A DNA stretch of 64,000 nt from UBA10348 sp002469915. GTDB lineage: Bacteria > Bacteroidota > Rhodothermia > Rhodothermales > UBA10348. Position 1 is the first letter of the stretch, and each line of letters begins with the position of its first letter. Shown here in pieces: positions 53,100 through 62,332 of the stretch. Both the position numbers and the translations under genes were made by a program. The notes below the pieces were generated by a model. That model was given only the letters and a program-made list of their open reading frames with translations, was not told the origin of the DNA and did not search any database. The stretch lies in contig JAQWHM010000019.1 in NCBI GenBank assembly GCA_029249345.1, positions 154,663-218,662 on the forward strand. The letters run 5' to 3'.

Positions 53100-56000
53100 T
53101 TATTTCAGCAGTATAAAGGATCCAACTTTGACTTCCGTTCCGCCTGAAAAGGATGCTAGAACGCGGTAGTAGTATGACCCTGATGCCAACGTGCTGGCAT
53201 TTAGTCGAACGGAGTGTTTTGCACCTGCAGTAAAGGTTTTGCTCGGTACGGTCATCACCATTCGACCCGTAAGGTCAAACACCTGTACTTGGACGTCAGC
53301 AGCTGCCGGCAGTCCGAATTGTATTGTGGTGGTTGGATTGAACGGATTTGGGTAAGCACCGCTTAACGTGAACTCGGTCGGAATCGCCTGATCTTCGTTC
53401 GCCGTGTCGTTTACGATTTCAACCATGAAGGACTGATCAGCTGATGCATCAAATCCGTTGTTGTCACTTCCACCGTCATCAGAAATGTAGATAGCCACTG
53501 CTGTAGATCCTCCAGCATTTGCTGCAGGAGTGTACGTCAACGTGCCGTCTGCACTAACCGTAGGACCATCTGCAAATAACGATGTATCGTCCGGGGTAAG
53601 CGTAAATGATACCGTCTGAGATGACTCATTTGCCGGACCAGCACTGATATCCGTCGCCCAATCCGTAATGGACTGTGCACCACCACTTAGATTCATCATT
53701 TGATCCACTCCAACGGTAAAGGAAGGCGTATCATTTACAGCAGCGACAGTGAGCGTTACTGTTGCTGAGTTGGAATCATCAGAGCCATCATTCGCCTTGT
53801 AGGTGAATGAATCTGTACCATTGAAGTCAGCGGCCGGCGTGTAGGCGGCGCTCGTTCCGCTAAGAACCACGGTTCCGTTTGCCGGCTGATCCACTATGCT
53901 GTATGTCAATGGGTCAGAGTCACCATCCGTGGCCGAAAGGGTAACACTTACATCGGCATCTTCTAGACTCGAGCCTGACACGGCTGAGGCAACAGGTGCT
54001 GTATTTGCTGTAACGGTTGCTGGAGTTCCCACAAAGGCTCCACGCCCGTGAGTACCAACAACAATTCTTCCATCAGAGATTCGAGAGTCTATCCAAGCTC
54101 CGGCTACGCTTCCCATTTGCGCTTCCCCTTCTTGAGACCAGACCGTAGAACTGCCGTTCATCGTTTGAGTCGAATACGTACCTGTACTTGTCGTAACGAC
54201 GTACAATTTTTCTCCATTCATGGGAAGGATGGTACCTGCTCGAACAGACGGGCCGTTGTCGCCCGTACCAGCAAGGTTTCCCTGAACAGCGGTGTAACTC
54301 TGTCCACCATCAGAAGAGTAATAGAGGCTTTCTGTGTTGTAATTCGCTATCGAAATCAAGATTTCTTCTGAATCTTGAGGATTGACCGCAATGTTTAGAA
54401 CATAGCCACCAGGTTCCGCGCCTGGAATGGAGCGTTCGACTGCACCAGTGGTTGCCGTAGCAGCATCGGCAAAACGGTAAATCTTGGGAGCCGCACTTGC
54501 AGAATACCCCGCATAGTAAAGTACCCCCGGTGAACCTGCTTCCGAGGTAGACAATGCACTGAAGCCATACCCGCCAGGTAGCTCAAGATCAGTGAGCTTC
54601 GTCCATGTATGCTCATAAGTGTTAATGTCATCTGGAGCTACTCCTCGAAATAGCTCAGCCCCACCCGGGTAGAAAACAATCGTTTCGTTGGATTTATCAA
54701 CGGTATACGGATGGATAAAGAGCTTGTTAGCCGCATCATCTGGTATGGCCCTTCCATAATATTGCAGCGTCCCGTTATTATCTCGGTAGTAATTGACTCC
54801 TCCACTCTGGGATGAACTATACAAATCGTTCGCACCCAAATACTGGTAAGCACCATCACCGGATGACAGATCAGCCGAAGCAGTGGTAGTCGTACCATCA
54901 AACAAAAAGAAAGGGCTACCGTTGTCCTGAGTACCACCAGTAATTCGATTATCACCAGCCGCTCTAGCAATAGAAACCATATAGTATTGAGTAATATTAT
55001 ACTTGTTATTCAGGCGCGTCCAAGCTACTGCACCGACTGTTGACACATCAGAGTTAACACTAATGCCGCCATCGTGGCCGCTATAAAGCCGGTTTGGACT
55101 GCTGGGGTCAAATAATAGGACGTGATTATCAGGATGGTGATTTGCATATTGGGATATGTCGTTCGCGGTGGCATATCCACCTATCCAACCATCTGCTGCG
55201 TCAGTGACTAGAGTCGCAAATCCATCACGGCTACGAAAAAGATTCGTTCCGCCAATTACAACATGGTTTTCATCTGTTGGGTGAACAGCAATAGCCATGT
55301 TGTACCCGCCTTGGGTATTATATCCGCCCACATTAGTCGTTCCTTCCCAATTTCCAGGTCCTGCAATGAAGTTTGGAATATTAGCTGAGCGATCTGCGTA
55401 GGTACCGGTTGAGATAGTTAATTTGAATAACCGAACATCTGATCGGGTGTTGGGCTCAAGCTCCGCTCCCATATCCGTTAGGAGGTAAGCAATATCTGGG
55501 TTGCTTGCCGAAAGAGCGACAACAGTTCTACCGTAGGTGAGATTATACGGATCTGGGAATTCAGTCCCGTTATTTTCAAAAACCTCTATCCAGGTAGCTC
55601 CGTCGTCTACTGATCGGTACACGCCACTAGCATCAAAATCTACTAGGTTATACATGACGGCTAACAAGTTGCCCGTCGCATCTACGGCTACGTCACTGTA
55701 CGCACTTTTTCCATCTGTCCCAAGGACTCTGGTAAATGTAGATCCACTGTCTGTGCTGCGATGTAAGCCGTTCTGATTGAGTAGGGCAAATACCGTTCCT
55801 GTAGTTGGACTGACCACCATTTCTTGTACGAAGTCAAATAGTCCGCTCGTGGCTGTGGCGGGACCCGATGCCTGGATTCTAGCCCATGTATTTCCGTTAT
55901 CGGAAGATTTATAGATTCCTGTACCGTGCAGGTTTTCTCCCGTCTCTGAACCATTATTAAAAGAGGAGCCTGTCTTTTCCCCCGTTCCAGCATACCAAGT

Positions 56001-56534
56001 TGATGTATGTCCTGACCGAGTATCTTGTACCACTCTGGTTACCGCTAAGTGGCTTTCGCTGACGAGAGTCCAATCCGCACCTGAGTTGGTTGACTTCCAA
56101 ATACCGCCTGAAACGCCACCGGAAAGGATGGTTGCGGGGTCGTTTACGTCTATCGCAATAGCCCGTACACGACCACTCACGTCATTTGGCCCCGCTTCTG
56201 CCCAATTCATACTTAACGCAGCATTTTTAGCAGCCATTCCATCAATTTTAGGAAGGCCCTTCGCATATTCTAATTCGCGTGTTTTGATTCCAGGAGGAAT
56301 TGATCCCGTGGTTGGATCTCCGTAAATCATCCTGTAATAGTCATCACGGGCGACTCTTCTCTGAATGGATGCTTCCAGACCGGAGGCTTCGGGTTGGAAA
56401 ACGGGTGCAGACTTTGAGTTGAAGAATGATGTTTGGTTTGGCAGGCTGACTAAAAAGCCCAGCATGACCAAACCGGCAATGGCACGTCCTATTTTTACGG
56501 AGTGCTGGAAAAGAAGGTTTTGTTGACGTGACAT
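53100..56534 (-). CDS. Giant secreted beta-propeller protein with Ig/cadherin-like and T9SS domains
   Basis: A 1,144-residue protein with an N-terminal hydrophobic signal segment (GLVMLGFLVSLPNQTSF). Residues about 90-830 are sortilin/VPS10- and BNR-like propeller blades (GGVSGGIWKSTNSGADWTLV, GIYKSSDNGNTWARI, LHRSTDSGSTF). Two cadherin/Ig-like repeats follow (about 840-1030; GDSDPLTYSIVDQPANGTVV). The C-terminus (LSGAYPNPFNPTTTIQFGLP to VKVGSFILLK) is a T9SS type A signal. BNR propellers of this kind are non-catalytic scaffolds or glycan-binding proteins, and no sialidase active site is evident. It is transcribed alone. Confidence 0.88.
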   Translation of the reverse strand: MSRQQNLLFQHSVKIGRAIAGLVMLGFLVSLPNQTSFFNSKSAPVFQPEASGLEASIQRRVARDDYYRMIYGDPTTGSIPPGIKTRELEYAKGLPKIDGMAAKNAALSMNWAEAGPNDVSGRVRAIAIDVNDPATILSGGVSGGIWKSTNSGADWTLVSESHLAVTRVVQDTRSGHTSTWYAGTGEKTGSSFNNGSETGENLHGTGIYKSSDNGNTWARIQASGPATATSGLFDFVQEMVVSPTTGTVFALLNQNGLHRSTDSGSTFTRVLGTDGKSAYSDVAVDATGNLLAVMYNLVDFDASGVYRSVDDGATWIEVFENNGTEFPDPYNLTYGRTVVALSASNPDIAYLLTDMGAELEPNTRSDVRLFKLTISTGTYADRSANIPNFIAGPGNWEGTTNVGGYNTQGGYNMAIAVHPTDENHVVIGGTNLFRSRDGFATLVTDAADGWIGGYATANDISQYANHHPDNHVLLFDPSSPNRLYSGHDGGISVNSDVSTVGAVAWTRLNNKYNITQYYMVSIARAAGDNRITGGTQDNGSPFFLFDGTTTTASADLSSGDGAYQYLGANDLYSSSQSGGVNYYRDNNGTLQYYGRAIPDDAANKLFIHPYTVDKSNETIVFYPGGAELFRGVAPDDINTYEHTWTKLTDLELPGGYGFSALSTSEAGSPGVLYYAGYSASAAPKIYRFADAATATTGAVERSIPGAEPGGYVLNIAVNPQDSEEILISIANYNTESLYYSSDGGQSYTAVQGNLAGTGDNGPSVRAGTILPMNGEKLYVVTTSTGTYSTQTMNGSSTVWSQEGEAQMGSVAGAWIDSRISDGRIVVGTHGRGAFVGTPATVTANTAPVASAVSGSSLEDADVSVTLSATDGDSDPLTYSIVDQPANGTVVLSGTSAAYTPAADFNGTDSFTYKANDGSDDSNSATVTLTVAAVNDTPSFTVGVDQMMNLSGGAQSITDWATDISAGPANESSQTVSFTLTPDDTSLFADGPTVSADGTLTYTPAANAGGSTAVAIYISDDGGSDNNGFDASADQSFMVEIVNDTANEDQAIPTEFTLSGAYPNPFNPTTTIQFGLPAAADVQVQVFDLTGRMVMTVPSKTFTAGAKHSVRLNASTLASGSYYYRVLASFSGGTEVKVGSFILLK

Positions 56535-56630
56535 AAGATTCTATCTCTGGGTGATGAATAGATTTCTCAAGTGTACGAATAAACCCCTTATGATTCAGAT
56601 GAACCCAGGTCCTTGCCTAGGACACTTTGG

Positions 56631-57053
56631 TCAAAATAAAGAAATCGCTACCCATGGCGGGGCGGAAGAATCAGACTTCGTGTCTCTCGAGGCACCGATT
56701 GTTAACGACAACTCACTACCCTTTTCCAACGGTGGATGGGTAGCCAAAATCGATTCGCTAAAACGAATACCAATATTAGTCGTTGCAGGTAGTTGAGTCG
56801 TACTTGCGCCATATTCCTGAACGGATACGACGCTGGTTTTACAATCGTAAACAATGAGGGAGCGAACCTCGCGCTCGCTGCATTCCAGAATCTGAACAGT
56901 CAGATTGATTGTACCGGGAGATATGGCTGGTTTAGCGGGAGTAGGCATGGCTGCTTGCTGCTGAGGATTATTTTGGCAAGCGCTCATAGATACCATGATG
57001 GCGATTAAGGCTAGCACCTTGGTTGCGCTTTTTATGGATAGGTGTACATGCAT
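56631..57053 (-). CDS. Small lipoprotein of unknown function
   Basis: 140 residues from the ATG at 57053 with a lipobox (MVSMSAC, Cys26) and a Gln/Pro-rich linker (NNPQQQAAMPTPAKPAISPG). The remaining 95 residues are beta-rich with two Cys (LECSEREVRSLIVYDCKTSV) that could form a disulfide. No known family is recognised. An inverted repeat at 57132-57160 lies in its upstream region. Confidence 0.65.
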   Translation of the reverse strand: MHVHLSIKSATKVLALIAIMVSMSACQNNPQQQAAMPTPAKPAISPGTINLTVQILECSEREVRSLIVYDCKTSVVSVQEYGASTTQLPATTNIGIRFSESILATHPPLEKGSELSLTIGASRDTKSDSSAPPWVAISLF

Positions 57054-57131
57054 GGTGATTGCGTCTCCAATTGGGTTCACGTAGAACGTACCAATTAATA
57101 ATTACAGGTTCTAGTTCGGGTTTAATCCTTT

Positions 57132-57160
57132 TCAAATACAATGCCACGTACTGTATTTGA
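57132..57160. promoter_or_regulatory. Perfect inverted repeat, operator-like
   Basis: TCAAATACA (57132-57140) and TGTATTTGA (57152-57160), 9-bp arms with an 11-nt spacer, lie in the 289-base divergent gap between the small lipoprotein and the iminopeptidase gene. AT-rich arms without a T tail suggest a dimeric regulator site rather than a terminator. Confidence 0.45.
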
Positions 57161-57284
57161 CCTCTACACGGCCTCGGATGTCCAGATCAGAGGACGCGTT
57201 GTTCTTGAGATGGCTTATTCTTGACGCATGTACAGACTAAATCACCTAACCGATAATAAAGGCCTTTAAAGTCTACAATTGGAC

Positions 57285-57315
57285 TTGACCTGTTCTTGTT
57301 GGTGGCGTATTTCTG
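57285..57315 (+). promoter_or_regulatory. Probable promoter of the iminopeptidase gene
   Basis: TTG (57285-57287), 20 nt, then TATTTCTG (57308-57315), one mismatch from TAnnTTTG. Transcription would start near 57322, about 20 nt before the ATG at 57343. Confidence 0.5.
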
Positions 57316-57342
57316 AAGCAACTTCTCAATTGAATTCGAATC

Positions 57343-58305
57343 ATGGCAAATCAACACTTCTATCCCGAGATCGAGCCCTATAAATCAGGCATGATGCCGG
57401 TCGATGACATTCATACTATCTATTGGGAAGAATGCGGAAATCCTGATGGCGAGCCCATCTTGTTTATTCATGGAGGACCGGGTGCAGGCGCTACCGAAAC
57501 CGACCGGCGGTTTTTTGATCCGTCCTATTTTCGCATTGTGCTATTTGACCAACGGGGAACGGTTCGGTCTACTCCTCAGGGAGAGACGCAGAATAACTCG
57601 ATTGACGATCTGGTTCGGGACATTGAGCAACTCCGGACCGAGCTTGGAATCAAGACCTGGCACGTGTTCGGCGGATCTTGGGGAAGTACGTTGTCGCTGT
57701 ACTATTCTCAGGAGTGTCCTTCATCCTGTCGCACACTAACTATCCGAGGCATCTGGCTGCTCAGGGATGAAGAAATTCAGTGGTGGCTTTACGGAATGCG
57801 GCTGGTTCAGCCAGAACGGTGGAAAGTGTTTTCGGAGCACCTTCCCGTGGAAGACCGGGACGATCTTTTAGAGGGGTACTGGAAGAAATTTCATAGCGAG
57901 GATCGGGACGAAGCGAGAGAAGCAGCCAGAATCTGGAGTGTTTATGAAGGCGCTTCCTGTACGTTATTGCCTAACCCTGAATTCGAAGCCTTTTTTCACG
58001 ACTTAGACAAGGCTTGGTGTACGGCTCGATTGGAGGCACACTATTTCAGAAATGTTCGTCTGGATCCGGATGATTTGCTCTTGCAGCGAGTGGACACGAT
58101 CCGCCATATTCCCACATTCATTGTCCACGGTAGGTATGATATCGTGTGCCCAGTGGCGAGCGCCGTGGACTTACATGCCCTGTGGCCAGAATCAAGTCTA
58201 GTCATTGTGCCCGATGCAGGACATTCATCTCACGAACCCGGGATTACGAAAGAGTTAGTGGCTGCTACCAATCGAATACGAGATAAAGGAACACCTACCC
58301 TGTAG
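57343..58305 (+). CDS. pip: Proline iminopeptidase (S33, alpha/beta hydrolase)
   Basis: A 320-residue cytoplasmic peptidase releasing N-terminal proline. Motifs are LFIHGGPGAGATETDRRFFD (oxyanion HGGPG), VFGGSWGSTLSLYYSQECP (nucleophile Ser), IVHGRYDIVCP (Asp) and VPDAGHSSHEP (His). The usual DQRGxGRS segment reads FDQRGTVRSTPQ, losing the glycine. In the same region AAACCG/CGGTTT plus a T run (57496-57514) forms a terminator-like hairpin in the coding strand. Length is normal. Confidence 0.92.
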   Translation: MANQHFYPEIEPYKSGMMPVDDIHTIYWEECGNPDGEPILFIHGGPGAGATETDRRFFDPSYFRIVLFDQRGTVRSTPQGETQNNSIDDLVRDIEQLRTELGIKTWHVFGGSWGSTLSLYYSQECPSSCRTLTIRGIWLLRDEEIQWWLYGMRLVQPERWKVFSEHLPVEDRDDLLEGYWKKFHSEDRDEAREAARIWSVYEGASCTLLPNPEFEAFFHDLDKAWCTARLEAHYFRNVRLDPDDLLLQRVDTIRHIPTFIVHGRYDIVCPVASAVDLHALWPESSLVIVPDAGHSSHEPGITKELVAATNRIRDKGTPTL

Positions 58306-58344
58306 TATGTGCTAGTTCAACGCGGGATAAAACCGAGATTGGTA

Positions 58345-59313
58345 CTAGAACGAAATATTCCAGTCGAGTCTGAAGCGAGTCCCTGTTTCTAGCGCGCTGG
58401 CACCCGTGCTTTCGAGCTCAAGTGCTTCAACTAGGTAGGCACGCAAAACTAAGTTTTGGCCTTCGCCGGGTATATACACCGCAGGTACCTCGTGCCCTCA
58501 GAAATTGCCCGACCGAGTCGATGTAGCTGACCCCCAGCGTACCCAATCATCTTGAGCAAAGGCTCCGACTACAGCATATTTCTGGATATAGGAGAAGTAG
58601 TATCTGAATTGCCAATCGCCGGTTTTATTGGCGCTTCCATATAAGGCGCTTGCCACAAATCCTGAGGTCTGGTCGTGATTGTACATCGTTTGGTCGTAGT
58701 CCTCGAGATTGGAGATTATATCTAGGCCAACTCGAACGGGATGGTCATTGAACCTCAGGTCTGCATACACATTGCCGGAAATCAACGTGTAGTCTACATC
58801 TGACAATCGGGGATCAGCTGCCTCTGGATTTTCTCGAATGGACCGGATGCCAAGGGCAGCCGTGAGCATACCTTGGGAGGCGATAAGCTGCCCGCCCATC
58901 ATTTTGGCTTGATCCGCAAAGCCGTTACTCGAGGGGGTATCTAATACAAAATAACCCAGTCGAGCTTCCACTTTATCATGCAATTGGAACGTTGCAGCGG
59001 CACCTTCTAACATGACATCATCATCCCAGAACAGTTCATTCTGATGCCAAAACGGATTACTATTCTTTCCAAACCAGACCGAACCACCATCAAAGGTCAC
59101 GCGAGCAAACACTCGGTCCAGCGCTATCGGTTTGGTTGAAAGCCCATCTCCAAGCGTAATGTGAGGAGACTGAATAGAAGCCGGATCCCCTGCACGAATC
59201 CGCATTCCCAGGGTCACGCGGTTGGAGTGGGCATAATTCAAGCCGAAACGGGCCCGTATGCGCATTCGATCGCGGTTGTCTCGGGTCGTACCGTCAGATT
59301 TGTCTGAAATAAT
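58345..59313 (-). pseudogene. Putative porin (Porin_5-like), truncated, with an in-frame TGA
   Basis: The frame is open from 59313, just after an in-frame TAA at 59314-59316, and gives barrel-like sequence (RDNRDRMRIRARFGLNY, VTLGMRIRAGDP, FARVTFDGGSVWFGKNSNPF). A TGA at 58498-58500 interrupts it, yet the same frame continues as GHEVPAVYIPGEGQNLVLRA and ends TRFRLDWNISF before TAG at 58345-58347, a typical outer-membrane C-terminus. The signal peptide and N-terminal part are missing. CGA to TGA is the simplest change. It follows the cytochrome peroxidase genes on the same strand. Confidence 0.75.
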
Positions 59314-59383
59314 TTAGTGCTGAAGAAGGTGCGTAAAAGAAAGCGCAAAAACAACGGGAAAACCCCTACAGTCGGGGGCTAGG

Positions 59384-60559
59384 CTAGTTCAGATCCGCAT
59401 AGGGAGGAAGAACAGGTTGATCGACTTTAATTTCTTTACCACTCGTACTTTCTAAAAAAGCGACTAGCTGCCGCTTTTCGTCGTCGGACAGATTTAGCGG
59501 GCGCACTAGGTCGGACCGGGTTCGAACACCACCTAAAGCTTCGAATTGGTCTTCACCCGCTCCGTCATTGTAGAAGTCAACCACTTCTTCGAGCGTAAAG
59601 AAAGCGCCGTTATGCATGTAAGGGGCTGAATATGTCAAATATCTCAAGGAAGGTGTTCTGAATTTGCCCATATCCTCAGGATCTTTAGTCTGTAGGTAGA
59701 GGCCAAGGTCTGTTTTGACCTTCTCCCGGATATCCTCGGGCACTTCGTTCATGATTTGCTGAAATCGGAAGGTGACCTGAGTGAGTGGGTCTGTCGCGAA
59801 AAGCTCGTTATCAGGAACGCCAATATTATGGAATTGCTGATCGGAGAGGAGCGGCCCCATGTGGCATTGAATGCAGGCAGCCTTACCCATGAACAAGGCC
59901 ATTCCAGCCTTAGCATCATCCGTCATTGCTCCAAGATTACCAATCATAAACTGATCAAAGGGAGTATCTATCTGAACAATGGTGCGCTCAAAAGCCGCGA
60001 TGGCCTTCCAGATATCTTCTTCCTGAGGGAGGTCTGTGCCGAAAACCGTTTTAAATCGATCTACATAGTCCGGAATCAACGCAAGGCGTTCTTCCATCAT
60101 TCCTGTATCTCCATGCCCTTCCACGACGCTCGTGGCTGCTCCTTTGGCCTGATCTTCCAGCCGGGGTGCGCGGCCATCCCAGAACAAATCATCTTTGTAG
60201 GCGGCATTCACGACAGTAGGACAATTTCGCCAGTTTCCAGCGGCTTGGTAAGCCCGGCAGAGATCTTGCCCGTCCGAAAAGCCGAAGTCATCGCTGTGGC
60301 AGTCAGCACAACTGATGCTCGCATCTCCTGAAAGGCGATTCTCGAAAAACAACATCTTACCGAGTTCCACTTTAGGATCGTCGAGAAGCGGCATACCGTT
60401 TTCATCGACAGATTGGAGGTTGTCTTCTGGGATGGGAGGAGGCCCAAGGGCTTCCAAGGTATTGCCCATCTGAAACGTGGCAGCAGTCGCGGTCACAAAC
60501 ACCACTGAGAACAGTCCAATCAGGACGGGTAAGAAAGGTATTTTGGCTAGTCGGTTCAC
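59384..60559 (-). CDS. Cytochrome c peroxidase / MauG-family di-haem protein
   Basis: A 391-residue periplasmic protein starting at GTG 60559, supported by AGAGGAGG nine bases upstream inside the preceding gene's end. An N-terminal hydrophobic segment acts as signal or anchor. Two CxxCH haem sites are seen: SISCADCHSDDFGFSDGQ and AACIQCHMGPLLSDQQFHNI. FRTPSLRYLTYSAPYMHNGAF is the family's C-terminal motif. Members reduce peroxide or oxidise protein substrates. It lies one base after its paralogue. Confidence 0.92.
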   Translation of the reverse strand: MNRLAKIPFLPVLIGLFSVVFVTATAATFQMGNTLEALGPPPIPEDNLQSVDENGMPLLDDPKVELGKMLFFENRLSGDASISCADCHSDDFGFSDGQDLCRAYQAAGNWRNCPTVVNAAYKDDLFWDGRAPRLEDQAKGAATSVVEGHGDTGMMEERLALIPDYVDRFKTVFGTDLPQEEDIWKAIAAFERTIVQIDTPFDQFMIGNLGAMTDDAKAGMALFMGKAACIQCHMGPLLSDQQFHNIGVPDNELFATDPLTQVTFRFQQIMNEVPEDIREKVKTDLGLYLQTKDPEDMGKFRTPSLRYLTYSAPYMHNGAFFTLEEVVDFYNDGAGEDQFEALGGVRTRSDLVRPLNLSDDEKRQLVAFLESTSGKEIKVDQPVLPPYADLN

Positions 60560-60560
60560 T

Positions 60561-61610
60561 TTAATTTGCCTCCTCTGACCAGTTAGGACTCACAGCATAA
60601 TCGGGCATTTCAGGAACGAAGACGTCCGAAATCGTCCCGGAAAGAGCCTTCAGAAACTCAACAACATCAGATTGTTCCGTTTCTGACAGAGCAGGGCCGC
60701 GATCCGAGTAAAAAGCGACGACCTCTTCAAGCGTTCCTAATGATCCATTGTGCATATACGGTGCCGTATCGGCTACTTGACGCAACGAAGGCGTCATAAA
60801 AGCGCCCCAATCAGATTCCTCACCGGTTGCTACATATCGACCCGGGTCTGAGTCTATGGTCATAAAGTCATCCACTCCCTTTTCTTTCAAAAACAATCTG
60901 AGTGCGGAGAGGCGTAGCGGGTCTGTGGCAATGGACGCATTGTTGGGCACCCCGATAGCGTGAGCCTGTCCGTCGCTGAATGTGGGTCCTGAATGGCATG
61001 AAGCACATCCAGCCGATCCCTGAAACAGTGCTTCTCCGCGCAATGCGGATGCGCTCATCATACCCGTTTCATACGGCGAATCTTTCGGTGTCAAACTTGC
61101 CTGAAAGTGTTCGAGTGCCGTGACCAAATGATCAAACGTCGGCTCCGAGCCAAAAGCGGCATAAAATAGGCTGTCATAGACAGGAATCTGTTTCATGCGC
61201 TCGGTTAAAAGGACATCATGCACATTTAGAAATAGCTTCCCACCAATCATATCGAGGATGACATCCGAAGGGGTGCTATTGCTTAATCTTCCATCGGCAT
61301 AAAAGGAAGTCGAGCTTGAAGCATGTACGATGGTAGGCGTATTTCGAAAGCCATCTGATGCTGGGTAGGTTTCAGAAAGATCCTGACCATCCCCGTATCC
61401 AAATTCAGGTTTGTGGCAGGTCGCACAACTGATGCTGCCATCTCCAGAGAGACGCACGTCAAAAAATAGGTAGGTACCGAGTTCAAGAACGGCCGCTGGA
61501 TTCGGGTCCGGACTACGGTTGCAGCCGTTTGCCACGAGAAGCAATACGAGCAACATGGGAACAGCCCAGAACCAATGCGTGATTCTCCCTCTATTCGATG
61601 TCAAAAACAA
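60561..61610 (-). CDS. Cytochrome c peroxidase / MauG-family di-haem lipoprotein
   Basis: A 349-residue paralogue of the next gene. The start is probably TTG at 61610, inside the end of the upstream gene (20-nt overlap); the next Met leaves too short a signal. Lipobox LVANGC. Haem sites SISCATCHKPEFGYGDGQ and AGCASCHSGPTFSDGQAHAI are followed by MTPSLRQVADTAPYMHNGSL. It is likely attached to a membrane facing the periplasm. Translational overlap indicates one operon. Confidence 0.88.
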   Translation of the reverse strand: MFLTSNRGRITHWFWAVPMLLVLLLVANGCNRSPDPNPAAVLELGTYLFFDVRLSGDGSISCATCHKPEFGYGDGQDLSETYPASDGFRNTPTIVHASSSTSFYADGRLSNSTPSDVILDMIGGKLFLNVHDVLLTERMKQIPVYDSLFYAAFGSEPTFDHLVTALEHFQASLTPKDSPYETGMMSASALRGEALFQGSAGCASCHSGPTFSDGQAHAIGVPNNASIATDPLRLSALRLFLKEKGVDDFMTIDSDPGRYVATGEESDWGAFMTPSLRQVADTAPYMHNGSLGTLEEVVAFYSDRGPALSETEQSDVVEFLKALSGTISDVFVPEMPDYAVSPNWSEEAN

Positions 61611-62328
61611 AGTCGGATTCCGTGCTATCGTGGTGATTGACGACTAATTCTTTGGTTTGAATTCCTAGCCGGGGATGCCAGACTGAAACCTGATAGGTGC
61701 CTGCCGGAACATCAGTAAGCTCGTATATACCGTGTTCATCCACGACAGTTGCGTACGGATTGTCGGTTACGAAAATCCATCCTTGCATAAAGTCATGGGA
61801 ATCGCATTCCAGACTAATCTGATTTCCGCGTGTTGGGTCCATAACCTCAGCTATGGGTCCCATTTCGGGCTGGCTAATATTGAACAATGTTTTTCTTGCT
61901 CTCCCAATTAATTCATACGCGTGAATATTGTGGAGTGTCTCATCACTGTTGATGACATCAATATCGATGCCATTTCGCATGACTTGGATGTGAGGCTGGA
62001 ATCGACAGGTTTCCTGGTTGATAGATGACTCAACAGATGCCTTAGACCACGCTTTACCTAACGGTACGTCCTCAATGAAGACGACCACGTTTTTGAGTCC
62101 GTTGTTTTCATCTACATCCACTTCAACACGTTCGCGATATCCTAGACCGCACACTTCAACGTCTTTGGTGATTAGAAGCTTCAATGGGGCCGGGGCTTCA
62201 CCGTTTAGAACAACGCGTCCTGTAATCGTCCCTGGACTGTCTATCGGCTCTTCGAGATAGTCTTGAGCCGACGCGACTTCGGTTAGAAGCAATCCGGCGA
62301 CGAGTAACAATAGAATAGTGCGGTTCAT
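61591..62328 (-). CDS. Cupredoxin-like protein with carboxypeptidase-regulatory-like fold
   Basis: 245 residues from the ATG at 62328 with a signal peptide (LLLTEVASAQD); the open frame upstream to 62562 is antisense noise. TITGRVVLNGEAPAP begins a beta-sandwich. DVINSDETLHNIHAYEL, TLFNISQPEMG and ISLECDSHDFMQGWIFV look like copper-site segments (His, Cys, His, Met) of a cupredoxin-like domain. The C-terminus (GIYELTDVPAGTYQVSVWHP) is CarboxypepD_reg-like. Similar proteins are sometimes annotated as methylamine-utilisation proteins. It probably carries electrons for the adjacent haem proteins. Confidence 0.75.
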   Translation of the reverse strand: MNRTILLLLVAGLLLTEVASAQDYLEEPIDSPGTITGRVVLNGEAPAPLKLLITKDVEVCGLGYRERVEVDVDENNGLKNVVVFIEDVPLGKAWSKASVESSINQETCRFQPHIQVMRNGIDIDVINSDETLHNIHAYELIGRARKTLFNISQPEMGPIAEVMDPTRGNQISLECDSHDFMQGWIFVTDNPYATVVDEHGIYELTDVPAGTYQVSVWHPRLGIQTKELVVNHHDSTESDFVFDIE

Positions 62329-62332
62329 GAAA

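Noticed and set aside
53100..56534. Sialidase activity for the giant propeller protein
   Set aside because: The BNR-like blades are present, but the arginine triad and catalytic Tyr/Glu could not be identified.
58498..58500. TGA in the porin gene as a selenocysteine codon
   Set aside because: No SECIS-like hairpin directly follows, porins are not selenoproteins, and the truncated N-terminus already marks decay.
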